From: Metellina segmentata
Taxonomy: Eukaryota; Arthropoda; Arachnida; Araneae; Tetragnathidae
Assembly: GCA_947359465.1 (NCBI GenBank)
Contig: CANAIC010000157.1
Span: 1-64,000 of the forward strand
Direction: 5' to 3'
Length of the DNA: 64,000 nt
Shown: positions 49,164 through 57,257 of the stretch, piece after piece
How positions within the stretch are numbered: the first letter of the stretch is position 1
Layout: every line of letters begins with the position of its first letter
Notes under the pieces: generated by a model
Told to the model about the DNA's origin: nothing
The model's database searches: none
What the model saw: only the letters and a program-made list of their open reading frames with translations
Program-made: the position numbers and the translations under genes

Positions 49164-49600
49164 GAAATGTTCCCGAAACCCACTCGAGCATTTGTTCTCG
49201 AGTTCGGAAACAGTTTTACCAATCGACTTTGGGACTTTTCTGTCCGCGATCGAAAAAAGGAAATGTTCCCGAAACCCACTCGAGCATTTGTTCTCGAGTT
49301 CGGAAACAGTTTTATCAATCGACTTTGGGACTTTTCTGTCCGCGATCGAAAAAAGGAAATGTTTCCAAAACCCACTCGAGCATTTGTTCTCGAGTTCGGA
49401 AACAGTTTTATCAATCGACTTCGGGACTTTTCTGTCCGCAATCGAAAAAAGGAAATGTTCCCGAAACCCACTCGAGCATTTGTTCTCGAGTTCGGGAAAC
49501 AGTTTTACCAAGCATGACTTCGAGGGGTTTTTCTATCCCCCCGATCGAAAAAATGTTTACTGAAACCAGATCGAGCATTTGTTCTCGATTTAGGAACAGT
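49164..49600. repeat. 96-bp tandem repeat
   Basis: Units starting GAAATGTTCCCGAAACC recur at 49,164, 49,260, 49,356 and 49,452 (exact 96-base steps), plus a decayed fifth. Each has CTCGAGCATTTGTTCTCGAG, itself nearly palindromic, and GACTTTTCTGTCCGC. Since 96 is divisible by three, several frames stay open on both strands (up to 186 codons). I regard these as artefacts. The array lies downstream of the polymerase stop. Confidence 0.9.
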
Positions 49601-49669
49601 TTTTGAAAATCTGCTGGCCTGAGGAACCCGCTATAGAAATAATTGAATTATATTCACAATTATTTACTA

Positions 49670-49905
49670 TAGCCAGGCCTCCAGGCTCCTCTTCGAGGAG
49701 ATCCTGTTTTATTGAAAAAGCACAAAGCATGAAAAAGCATACAAAACATGAAAAAGCAATTACAAAAGAAGTTATGATATGCAAATGTGCAGACACATGT
49801 GTACAAATTACCACTGAGCTCCTCTTCGAGGAAGCCCTCGTTTTCTCGAAAAAGCACAAGCAAAATACAAAAGAATTTATAATACAAAAACACAAAGTTG
49901 TGTGT
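49670..49905. repeat. Direct repeat with palindromic core
   Basis: GCTCCTCTTCGAGGAG...AAAAAGCACAA occurs twice (about 49,685-49,730 and 49,818-49,860), the second copy altered. CTCCTCTTCGAGGAG is an inverted repeat. A 112-codon plus-strand frame (49,603-49,941) covers both copies but has no recognisable domain and is not called as a gene. Confidence 0.55.
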
Positions 49906-50077
49906 GCACACGTTATAAATTCATTACTATATACTAATTAAGCATAATCATAGCATAAACATGGACGAGTATAAAGCTGGACAGTGGCTAAATATAAACA
50001 CACCATGTTGTTGGTCTATGTTTAGCCATTGTCTAAAGCACATAGAAAACAAAAGATCTAAAATACAGAGTGTTGTT

Positions 50078-53000
50078 TTATGTCTTATCAATTAAAAAAT
50101 GCCCATATGCCAGGGTTTGAACACCATCGCACATTACATATTTTTTATCATAGTAAGCAGAAAGTCCAATTTTATTTTGTGCAACCGTATAAAGCTCATG
50201 CTTTTTGGAAACAATAGAGCATTGTTTTCCTCTCATTTGAGATTCATTTTGTAAAATTAATTTATAACGCTCAAGAGTATACTCGCGTAGTGTAGATTTT
50301 TTAACGCCTTTAGCTGTTTTTTTACACTCGGAGCCATAAGAAAAGGCATACATTTTTGCTTTCAGGCCAACAAACTCTCTAATAGGCTCAACAGTTTCGG
50401 CTTTTAAAAATCCAAGTTCACCCTTATTCGTTAGATCATGCAAGAAGTGGTTTTCAGGGTAATTGCTTAAATCTAAAATAGAGCGAAATTTTGTTTGCAT
50501 GTCTATGTATGCATTTTCGGTTTGTAAAGAAATGTATAACGAATCAGTGTCCATGTATAACAATTCACAGTTTTTGTTATAAAACTTTTTAAAATGATTG
50601 TAGTAAAGCTTATACATGTGGAGCTTTGATAGCTCCAAAATGCAAAAACCCGCATAAACAGGTTTGTCCAATATAAGATTAACTTTTTTCATTTTAAACA
50701 GAGTTAAATTTTCATTTATTGCTTCAAAATATTCTAAAAGCGGGCTAGAAAGATATTTTTTACAATCTTCTTTCACTGTGGCTGCTTTTACCGAAACTTT
50801 TTTCCGCTGGTTAAGCATAAGTCGTCCGAAAAATGCATTATTCATTTTTTTACAAAATGTTTTTTCGAATTCGTTGGTGGCTGCTTTTCGTTTCTCGTTG
50901 TTAAAATCAACATATTTTTTTAGCCATGGCTCTTGTTTAAAAGCCAATATTTTATGAATTTTTTTCACGATCATGCCTTTTTTAACGTAGAATTGTAGAT
51001 TTAAATAATGTGTTATGTAATTACTTTTAGAATAAAAGTTGGGCGTTAGTTTTTTACATGGGAGAGTGTTCTTAAGCTGAAATTTATCGCACAATCTTTT
51101 AGAATAAGGAGAAAGCATGTCATATGTAATAGTTAAATGTTCTGGGGCAAGAGGTAAATCGTTTGTTTCAAGATGTAGACTCTCCGGATAGAACAGATCG
51201 ACTTCAAGTATGAATCCTACATCAGAGAAAGCACCATAATTAAAAACATTAAAATCGTTAATTTCCTCTGAGCTTAACCAAGAAAAATTCCCCACAGGAA
51301 GAGGTCGACTCATCACGAATCCATATAAATTATTAGCATCAAGAGCTAAAATGAATTCGGATTGTTTGCTAGAGTCATACATATCAGGAACAAACTTATT
51401 ATTTGCCTTAGCATAGCGCCTACCTAAATAGCAAATGCCTCCTCTCATTTGGGATTCAAACCAGACGTAATCGTTGACGTTGTTTAAAAGTTGTAACTCA
51501 ACCTTGGTAAATTTTAACCCGGCGTTCCATGTTAATTCAGCACTCGTAATAAAATGCACGGGATCTAATTTATAATAATTCATCGCAGTTCTTCTAAAAG
51601 AAGTAAACACCTCGGCTAGCATTAGAGTATCAACATTTTGATACAGCTCTAGATAGTCCGTGAAAGTTTTACAGTTAAAAGTATGATAAACCAGCTGAGC
51701 GTGTTTGTAATCAGTTTCGCTAACAGCGCAATCGGTTAAAACATTGTAAAAAGCCTTTCTAGGAGGCAATTGGCGTTCTTTTAATTTTTCGATGGAATCC
51801 AGATATGAATATGGAAATATGCCTTTTTGTTTTAATAAAAAGCGGTTTTTTTCATGTTTGTAAAAAGCATCAAAAATTTTAAAAGCGTGGTTACTGCTTT
51901 TTAAATTGTTAACTAATACATCTAGAGAAGAATCTAAAAATTGAAAAGAGTCAATAAATTTAAGCGCATCGAGAGAAAACGATGTAAATCTCTCCATATT
52001 TATGGGTATGATGTTTATTACTTTCGCAAAATTAGAAGGCAAATTTTTTAGAATAAGATGCGTGTCATAGTTTCGCGAATTATGTATGACAACAGGGACA
52101 AAGTATGTTGCTCTGTAATTTAAATTGCATGATTGGTGTGCAAGACCTCTGATTTGTCCATTACCCCAATGACAGTGATCACGCACTCTCATTTCGTTTG
52201 TTTTAAAAGGCATTCTACAAATGTGACATGTTTTAGAATCGAAAGTAGGACTGGGATTATCAATCATAGGTATTGTCCCATGCATTTTTTTCAAAATTTT
52301 TTCTGCGATATATTTTAACGTTTTCAAAAAATGCTCGATCACATTTTCTCCTACATAAAATTTGTGAAAAATGAGATTGTCTTCTATGTCAGTTACAACG
52401 ACGGCATAACTAATGGCCTCATGTCGCTCGATAATGTTAGTGTAACTAGCGGAAGAAGAAGGCGAAACGGTCTGTACTTTTTTTGTTAATGCCTCGAAAT
52501 CTGCAAACACACAAAACGGATGATATAGCATTTTCGCGAGATTAGTAAATTTCAGAGTCAAATCTCTTGGCATGCTCACTTTTTGGGGAGCGATTTGTTG
52601 ACATAAAATGTCATGACTGTTTAACGTAGAGCGGCGCGCGAAGCCACATAAACATTTACGACAGTAATGATGTATGCCGTGTTTTCTATTCATTAGCCTG
52701 TTAAAATGTTTAATGAGAAAATAATGTTTTTCGAAATATAGCAAATCTATGCTCGTGCATGCTTTGGGCTGATTAGACACGCGAATGGGAAAAACATCAT
52801 TTTCTTCCCAACCATATACATTTATGCTTAGATTATTCATTTTTTCAAAAATGCCTATTTTAGAAATAGCCATCGGAAATTTCATGTTCTTAATTTTTAA
52901 ATATTTTAGATGTTTAAAATATTTACGAGGTGAGTTGATATGAAAACTAGCAGGATAGAGTTTAGCGAGAATCGAATACAAAAAACATTTGTTTGTACAC

Positions 53001-53464
53001 TTAATAGAAATAAGCGCTTTTTTATTTCTTAACTTTAAAGGTAAGCTCGCCTCTGCGCATCCTCCTCGGAGTTCGCGATAGTTGCCGAGATGGATGTCTA
53101 TGTGTTGAATATTTTTTAGAATCCAACCACTACCGTTCCTAGTGAATGCATCAATCGAATTAAAAATTTTGGAGAAAGCTCTATCAATCGCAGAATATAT
53201 TTCAAGATGTGAAAGAATTCGTTGGGCATCACTGCAAAAATAAAAAGTGTTCAAAATTTCTTCATTTTGATCGTTTAATTTTGAAAAAACAATACTCAGA
53301 CAAATTATTAGCCTGAGCCTTAAAACATGCCCGCTGTTTAAAATATTTCGAATCACATCTCGTGCCTCGCTATACAACACATCAGGATCTGTGGAATTAA
53401 CTATAGCTCTTAAACTTCTAACATAGTTTTTAAAAGATGATTTAAAAGTTCTAAATTCTAACAT
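50078..53464 (-). CDS. PolB: Protein-primed family B DNA polymerase
   Basis: The protein is 1,128 residues from the first ATG (53,464), and the frame is open slightly further upstream. The order is: an N-terminal Polinton-type region with NKCFLYSILAKLYP; a C2H2-like finger (CRKCLCGF...H...C, about 260-290); exonuclease motif FADFEAL (about 318-324); an HNH/endonuclease-VII-like knuckle CHIC...VRDHCHWGNGQIRG..H..CN (about 410-455); then polymerase motifs A (DANNLYG, about 706), B (MNNAFFGRL, about 875), C (YMDTDSLY, about 970) and KAKMY (about 1,035). The catalytic aspartates are present. It would replicate the element from its terminal repeats by protein priming. It ends 50078 next to repeat-rich noncoding DNA. 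Confidence 0.97.
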   Translation of the reverse strand: MLEFRTFKSSFKNYVRSLRAIVNSTDPDVLYSEARDVIRNILNSGHVLRLRLIICLSIVFSKLNDQNEEILNTFYFCSDAQRILSHLEIYSAIDRAFSKIFNSIDAFTRNGSGWILKNIQHIDIHLGNYRELRGGCAEASLPLKLRNKKALISIKCTNKCFLYSILAKLYPASFHINSPRKYFKHLKYLKIKNMKFPMAISKIGIFEKMNNLSINVYGWEENDVFPIRVSNQPKACTSIDLLYFEKHYFLIKHFNRLMNRKHGIHHYCRKCLCGFARRSTLNSHDILCQQIAPQKVSMPRDLTLKFTNLAKMLYHPFCVFADFEALTKKVQTVSPSSSASYTNIIERHEAISYAVVVTDIEDNLIFHKFYVGENVIEHFLKTLKYIAEKILKKMHGTIPMIDNPSPTFDSKTCHICRMPFKTNEMRVRDHCHWGNGQIRGLAHQSCNLNYRATYFVPVVIHNSRNYDTHLILKNLPSNFAKVINIIPINMERFTSFSLDALKFIDSFQFLDSSLDVLVNNLKSSNHAFKIFDAFYKHEKNRFLLKQKGIFPYSYLDSIEKLKERQLPPRKAFYNVLTDCAVSETDYKHAQLVYHTFNCKTFTDYLELYQNVDTLMLAEVFTSFRRTAMNYYKLDPVHFITSAELTWNAGLKFTKVELQLLNNVNDYVWFESQMRGGICYLGRRYAKANNKFVPDMYDSSKQSEFILALDANNLYGFVMSRPLPVGNFSWLSSEEINDFNVFNYGAFSDVGFILEVDLFYPESLHLETNDLPLAPEHLTITYDMLSPYSKRLCDKFQLKNTLPCKKLTPNFYSKSNYITHYLNLQFYVKKGMIVKKIHKILAFKQEPWLKKYVDFNNEKRKAATNEFEKTFCKKMNNAFFGRLMLNQRKKVSVKAATVKEDCKKYLSSPLLEYFEAINENLTLFKMKKVNLILDKPVYAGFCILELSKLHMYKLYYNHFKKFYNKNCELLYMDTDSLYISLQTENAYIDMQTKFRSILDLSNYPENHFLHDLTNKGELGFLKAETVEPIREFVGLKAKMYAFSYGSECKKTAKGVKKSTLREYTLERYKLILQNESQMRGKQCSIVSKKHELYTVAQNKIGLSAYYDKKYVMCDGVQTLAYGHFLIDKT

Positions 53465-53610
53465 TGTAGACACATAAAAAGAGAAACAAAAAGCGGGGTT
53501 TGACACATTAAACAACACATAACAAAAGCAAAAACCCTCCCTACATTGCTGGCTCTAAAGCTGAAAAGCAAAAAGATACCTCTAAAACCGATGGCATCCC
53601 TCCTCAAGCC

Positions 53611-54112
53611 TCACGGCTCTATCGACTTAACATAGGAGGCCATCGCATCGCATGCCTTCGTTAAATTTTCTAGCAAAGACAAGGGCAGATTAAATCTATT
53701 TTTGATATCTCCTCCCTCATTGGTTTTGAAGAAACCAATATAATTAACTTTTCTGAACTCTTTAAGCTCCACTGCGATGCCCTTCCCGAGGTTAATACAA
53801 TAGGGTGCCACAGATTTCGGGGTATCAAAATCCGATGACAAGTCCAGATCAAAACGGAGGTCTTGTTTTCCACTACCACCCGAGACAGAGGTGGTCTTCT
53901 TTATTTTTTTACTGGCAGGCGGAAGGATATGGAGCTTTTGGATAGCTTCTTCTTGTTCTTCGTCATCGCTTATGCAAAAATATCGTTTTTTACTGTCTGG
54001 GGGAGAGAGAAGTAAAACCCATATTTAACAAAAATTAAAGTTAGAGGTTTTTGGAGGGGAGGGGGGTTTGATCAAAACGAAATAATAACTTACCCATCTT
54101 GGAAGAGCTCAT
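53611..54112 (-). CDS. PC4/Sub1-like protein, two exons
   Basis: I propose exon 1 at 54,112-54,094 (ATG plus 19 coding bases, donor G|GTAAGT), a 97-bp intron (54,093-53,997) with a pyrimidine-rich CTCTCCCCCAG acceptor, and exon 2 at 53,996-53,611. The joined frame is open for 134 residues. The N-terminal half is acidic then Lys/Ser-rich (DDEEQEEA, KKIKKTT). The C-terminal half (about 73-125: INLGKGIAVELKEFRKVNYI...NLPLSLLENL) follows the PC4 pattern of a basic beta-sheet then LSL..W/L helix. Human PC4 has the same layout. It may be ssDNA-binding or a transcription cofactor captured from a host. The fold assignment is by eye and needs a profile search. Confidence 0.5.
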
Positions 54113-54485
54113 CTGGTTTGGAGGAGAAGAGATGCGATCTCAATGAGGTACACACAGACAAGCGCTAGCAAGACGATAGCGGCAAAATGGCAAGCGATGC
54201 ACGGAGCCAGCAAAGAGACAGAGCGGAAGACGTGGGCCCTCACACACACACACACAAGAGAAAATTATAAGACTGTTGCTAGGAGCGCAAAGGATTTTAT
54301 AGTTTGATTAAATAATAAAAAAACACTCGAGGTGTATAGATCCCACGCAGGGAGGAAAATCACCTTGAACCATGAATTGCACCGCCCTATCCTGTTCAAA
54401 CACCTACGAACATCCTGGAAGATAGATGGGATTTTGCTTTTGTTGTTAATTCGCAATTAACTTTCAAAAATAAACCCTCTCCTAG

Positions 54486-54674
54486 CTCTTAGATCCGAAT
54501 AAGGATGTTATTACTAAAGGTAAATTGCATGAGAGCGACGGAGGCGTGACCATCTGTTTCGAAAACGTGACTATTCCGATGCCTAGAGGCGAAAGAACAT
54601 GGCGGTATAAGATAAAACCTGAAAAAATGAGCCATCACAATAAATCGGATCAAATATATTTATTTCAGTTTTAA
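54486..54674 (+). CDS. Possible plus-strand exon, unknown product
   Basis: There is an open stretch of 62 codons with balanced composition (LLDPNKDVITKG..., GERTWRYKIKPEKM). It begins at a good acceptor (CCCTCTCCTAG) and ends in TAA. No Met lies near its start and no partner exon is obvious upstream. The adjacent 54,130-54,480 interval shows CACA repeats and nothing else convincing. If real, it would be the only plus-strand gene of the element. Confidence 0.25.
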   Translation, partial: LLDPNKDVITKGKLHESDGGVTICFENVTIPMPRGERTWRYKIKPEKMSHHNKSDQIYLFQF

Positions 54675-54697
54675 ATATTACAGATGGTTCTTTATTT

Positions 54698-55123
54698 CTA
54701 TGGTTTTAACAGGTTTACAATATCTTCATCGTCTAAAATTTGAAAAAAACTATGTTTGAAGAAACCAGGACTTGAATAGTTCATCTCTGTTTGTCGGATA
54801 CAATCATTTGAAGATTCAAGACAGTCTAAGATGTTTGAATATAGCAGCCACCCGCTGCCACAAATAGAAAATGCCTTGTGGAGGGTTGTTCGATGTAACC
54901 AACACATTCCAAATCTAGGCTGTTGCGCATCTTCATGAATCAATTCAACGATTTCTTGATTGTTCAAAATTTTGATGTAGCACAGCTTTTTCTTGTCCAT
55001 CTGATTTAGACAAAGCACTGAAAGCACATCGCGCACACATCCCGAAATGTTGGAGTTTAGTTTATAATGTATATAACTATACGTGCTTGCAGAGTCTAAA
55101 ATAAGATAACCGTATCGTTCCAT
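54698..55123 (-). CDS. MERYGYLI-family protein, copy 2 (unknown function)
   Basis: The frame is 141 residues with ATG at 55,123. It shares with the 56,176-56,592 product the start MERYGYLI, a central KILNNxEIV block, an LHxT...ICG...LYxxIL-C block and a C-terminal ILDDEDIV/ILEDDEVL block. Identity elsewhere is low. It is Cys- and acid-rich, with no signal peptide or membrane segment. I do not recognise the family. The two internal ILxxxE(I/V)(V/L) blocks hint at an internal duplication. It lies between the PC4-like and the repeat-protein genes on the same strand. Confidence 0.6.
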   Translation of the reverse strand: MERYGYLILDSASTYSYIHYKLNSNISGCVRDVLSVLCLNQMDKKKLCYIKILNNQEIVELIHEDAQQPRFGMCWLHRTTLHKAFSICGSGWLLYSNILDCLESSNDCIRQTEMNYSSPGFFKHSFFQILDDEDIVNLLKP

Positions 55124-55199
55124 GGCGTGCTATGTAATGGCGAAAACTTCTAGATAGAAAGATACGATGGAGATACCACCTATGAAACGTTTTTAGAAT

Positions 55200-55817
55200 T
55201 TACTTTAGATTCGAACAAATTTTAGCTAGATACATGAGCACCTGTCGTTTAAAAATAGCTTGTACAACCCGTTCTGATAGATATTTGTCTTGGAGAACAC
55301 TGCAATCTGATACTTTATCTATATTATCTCTAATAAATTTTGAAGAAAGATCTTGGTGTTTGAAAATTTCATTCCAATCGACCATATCGGGGAGCAGCTC
55401 AATTGTGTGCTCTGATAGCTTTTGATGTATTGAAACTAGATGCATATCTAGCAATGATCTGTTGTTAAAAATAAAATTACTATCCAAAATTTGATAGGTA
55501 GAAATGTTTTTCCAATCAAGTTTATCAGCAAATTTGATCATAAAATGAGGAGACAAAGTTTGGTATCGCGAAATAATACTCCAATCGACATATTTTCGAT
55601 TGGTGTCTAAAAATTCCTCTGATAGCTTTTGATATTGACAGATTGCGGTCCAATCAACAGACGATTGAAACTCAATAATAAAATTCTCTGAAAGCTTTTG
55701 ATATTGAGATATTAAAGACCAATCAATTTTGTGATGCAAACTTCTCATAACATCCTCTGTGAGTGAATTATCTCTCGAAAAGGATTTCCAATTAACTTCT
55801 GAGCTTTCCACAGGCAT
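55200..55817 (-). CDS. Protein of eight 23-residue repeats
   Basis: The first ATG is at 55,817, giving 205 residues. From about residue 8 it is built of eight consecutive 23-residue units with the pattern (I/V/L)DW..IS.YQ.LSE.FI followed by six to seven variable residues. The outer units are more decayed. Constant Trp, Tyr-Gln and Leu-Ser positions suggest a helical-repeat or solenoid scaffold for binding other proteins. From memory, similar W..IS.YQ.LSE repeats occur in proteins of large DNA viruses, but I cannot check this. It has no signal peptide or catalytic motif. It sits between the two MERYGYLI genes, which suggests one accessory module. Confidence 0.65.
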   Translation of the reverse strand: MPVESSEVNWKSFSRDNSLTEDVMRSLHHKIDWSLISQYQKLSENFIIEFQSSVDWTAICQYQKLSEEFLDTNRKYVDWSIISRYQTLSPHFMIKFADKLDWKNISTYQILDSNFIFNNRSLLDMHLVSIHQKLSEHTIELLPDMVDWNEIFKHQDLSSKFIRDNIDKVSDCSVLQDKYLSERVVQAIFKRQVLMYLAKICSNLK

Positions 55818-55984
55818 TTTTCTTGCTATTCCTTTTGGTGAACAAACAAAACCCCCCACCGAACAGAAAACACTCCCGAGAGTAAATGAGTTTTTTCGCT
55901 AGGTAATAGTTCTTTTATAGCAATCGATAGAAAGAAAGCAGACATAGACATGTTTGAAAAATGAAAGAATTTTATTGTAGGATA

Positions 55985-56170
55985 TGGAGGTTACAGTAAT
56001 ACATAATCAGCAAACAAGTCTGGACATGAATCTAGCTGAGAGATATGCATATCTTTTAACATTTCATCAGCAACAAAGCACATAGAGGTTACAGTAATAC
56101 ATCACTTCATCATTAACAAGTGTCCACATAGAGGCTGCTGTAATACATAATCAGCAAACAGGCTCAGACA
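55985..56170 (-). pseudogene. Remnant 3' end of a third MERYGYLI-type gene
   Basis: On the minus strand ADEMLKDMH (about 56,030-56,060) matches the DDEVLKDIH end of the adjacent 138-residue gene. Three copies of GGTTACAGTAATACAT-like sequence (near 55,990, 56,090 and 56,133) show that the 3' end was duplicated in steps of about 45-100 bases. Only the tail is left. Confidence 0.5.
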
Positions 56171-56175
56171 TGAAT

Positions 56176-56592
56176 TTAGCTGGGGGCGTGTATATCTTTT
56201 AACACTTCATCATCTTCAAGTATTTTCAGATATCCTACTTTTAGCTTATAGCCTGGAATGTCTGGAACGCTCACATCCATATTTTTACCATCAATAATAC
56301 ATTGAAGCAAGTCCGTATAGAGTTTGCTAGCCCCACAGCATATGTAATAGGGTTCTAAAGAAGATGTTTGATGTAGATAGGTATAGGAATAGATTTGATC
56401 TTTCTTTCCGCAATGTAAATACTTAACAATATCTGAGTTATTTAATATTTTAAAGTACTTGGGTTTGCTTTCGCTCTCGGCTGTTTCCTCAATGCCGTTT
56501 TTCAGACATTCTATAATGTCACTATACAAAACATTATGATGTTGGATGTTCGCAATGTTTGACCCTGTGATCAAATAACCATAGCGCTCCAT
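56176..56592 (-). CDS. MERYGYLI-family protein, copy 1 (unknown function)
   Basis: The frame is 138 residues with ATG at 56,592. It is a paralogue of the 54,698-55,123 product: MERYGYLI start, YFKILNNSDIV, YLHQTSS...YICCGASKLY and YLKILEDDEVL blocks. It is soluble and mildly acidic. There is a 64-base gap to the protease stop. I recognise no family. Position in a virus-like element and fast divergence would fit a host-interaction role, but that is only inference. Confidence 0.6.
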   Translation of the reverse strand: MERYGYLITGSNIANIQHHNVLYSDIIECLKNGIEETAESESKPKYFKILNNSDIVKYLHCGKKDQIYSYTYLHQTSSLEPYYICCGASKLYTDLLQCIIDGKNMDVSVPDIPGYKLKVGYLKILEDDEVLKDIHAPS

Positions 56593-56656
56593 GATGATTG
56601 TATAGTTAGAGTTCTTTCTCTAGATTAAATGCGAATAGAATGTTCTCCTGTATTTA

Positions 56657-57253
56657 TCAACATGAGAACAATTCGATTCCCGACCTCTGGCGAGAGATGT
56701 TGTTTAAATTTAGTTTTCTGTTCGCTAAACGTTTCATAAAAATCTCATTTTCTCTTATCGGGGTTTTACGAAGCGGGCGGCAATATTGATTATAACCCAG
56801 CTCTGGTGTAGCACCGATTTTGAGGTGTTGATGGGCAAAACTTTGAACAATTCGCTCATTTTCGCAGACATCCGATGCTCGCAATCTGTTGATGGTTAAT
56901 CCTCTTGTGATATGCCACAAGAAATAGAGACAAAATAGACCGCATGACATGGTTTTATAATGTTGTAATGTGTGGTGATTCCACTCATATTGGTTTGAAT
57001 TTTTGCTTAAGAAGGATTTAATATTGTGAAGAGGGGGTGTGCCATAAGAACAAAAAAACGTACAATATCCTTTTTCATCAAAATACATGGCTTGCCAATG
57101 TTGCCCCTCGCAATGTGCAGGATCGGTGTTTACAATGAAGGAACGATAGTGCTTTCTTTTTAAAGGAAGCATATCACTTGCGAATACGCCCCCAAAGGTG
57201 GATCGGATCTTATGATCAGCCCGTGCAAGTCTGCTCAACATCACACCATCCAT
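56657..57253 (-). CDS. PRO: Adenain-like cysteine protease
   Basis: From the first ATG (57,253) it is 198 residues. It belongs to the adenovirus maturation protease/Ulp1-like group: NTDP...GQHWQAMYFD (His52), Gln97 and the SCGLFCLYFLWH nucleophile (Cys104), with the family's Q-x6-C spacing. The position after the second strand reads FFCSYG, whereas related proteases have FFDSYG or an acid there. The third catalytic residue is therefore Cys68 rather than Asp/Glu. It would process capsid precursors. It starts 5 bases after the capsid gene stop. Confidence 0.9.
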   Translation of the reverse strand: MDGVMLSRLARADHKIRSTFGGVFASDMLPLKRKHYRSFIVNTDPAHCEGQHWQAMYFDEKGYCTFFCSYGTPPLHNIKSFLSKNSNQYEWNHHTLQHYKTMSCGLFCLYFLWHITRGLTINRLRASDVCENERIVQSFAHQHLKIGATPELGYNQYCRPLRKTPIRENEIFMKRLANRKLNLNNISRQRSGIELFSC

Positions 57254-57257
57254 AATT

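Noticed and set aside
49003..49606. Overlapping long frames on both strands (up to 186 codons)
   Set aside because: They arise from the 96-bp repeat being a multiple of three. Several frames and both strands are open at once, which is not expected of a single gene.
49603..49941. 112-codon plus-strand frame beside PolB
   Set aside because: It covers a direct repeat, has no recognisable domain, and a minus-strand frame is open over the same bases.
54265..54456. 63-codon minus-strand frame between PC4-like and MERYGYLI genes
   Set aside because: No start context or domain, and the opposite strand is equally open.
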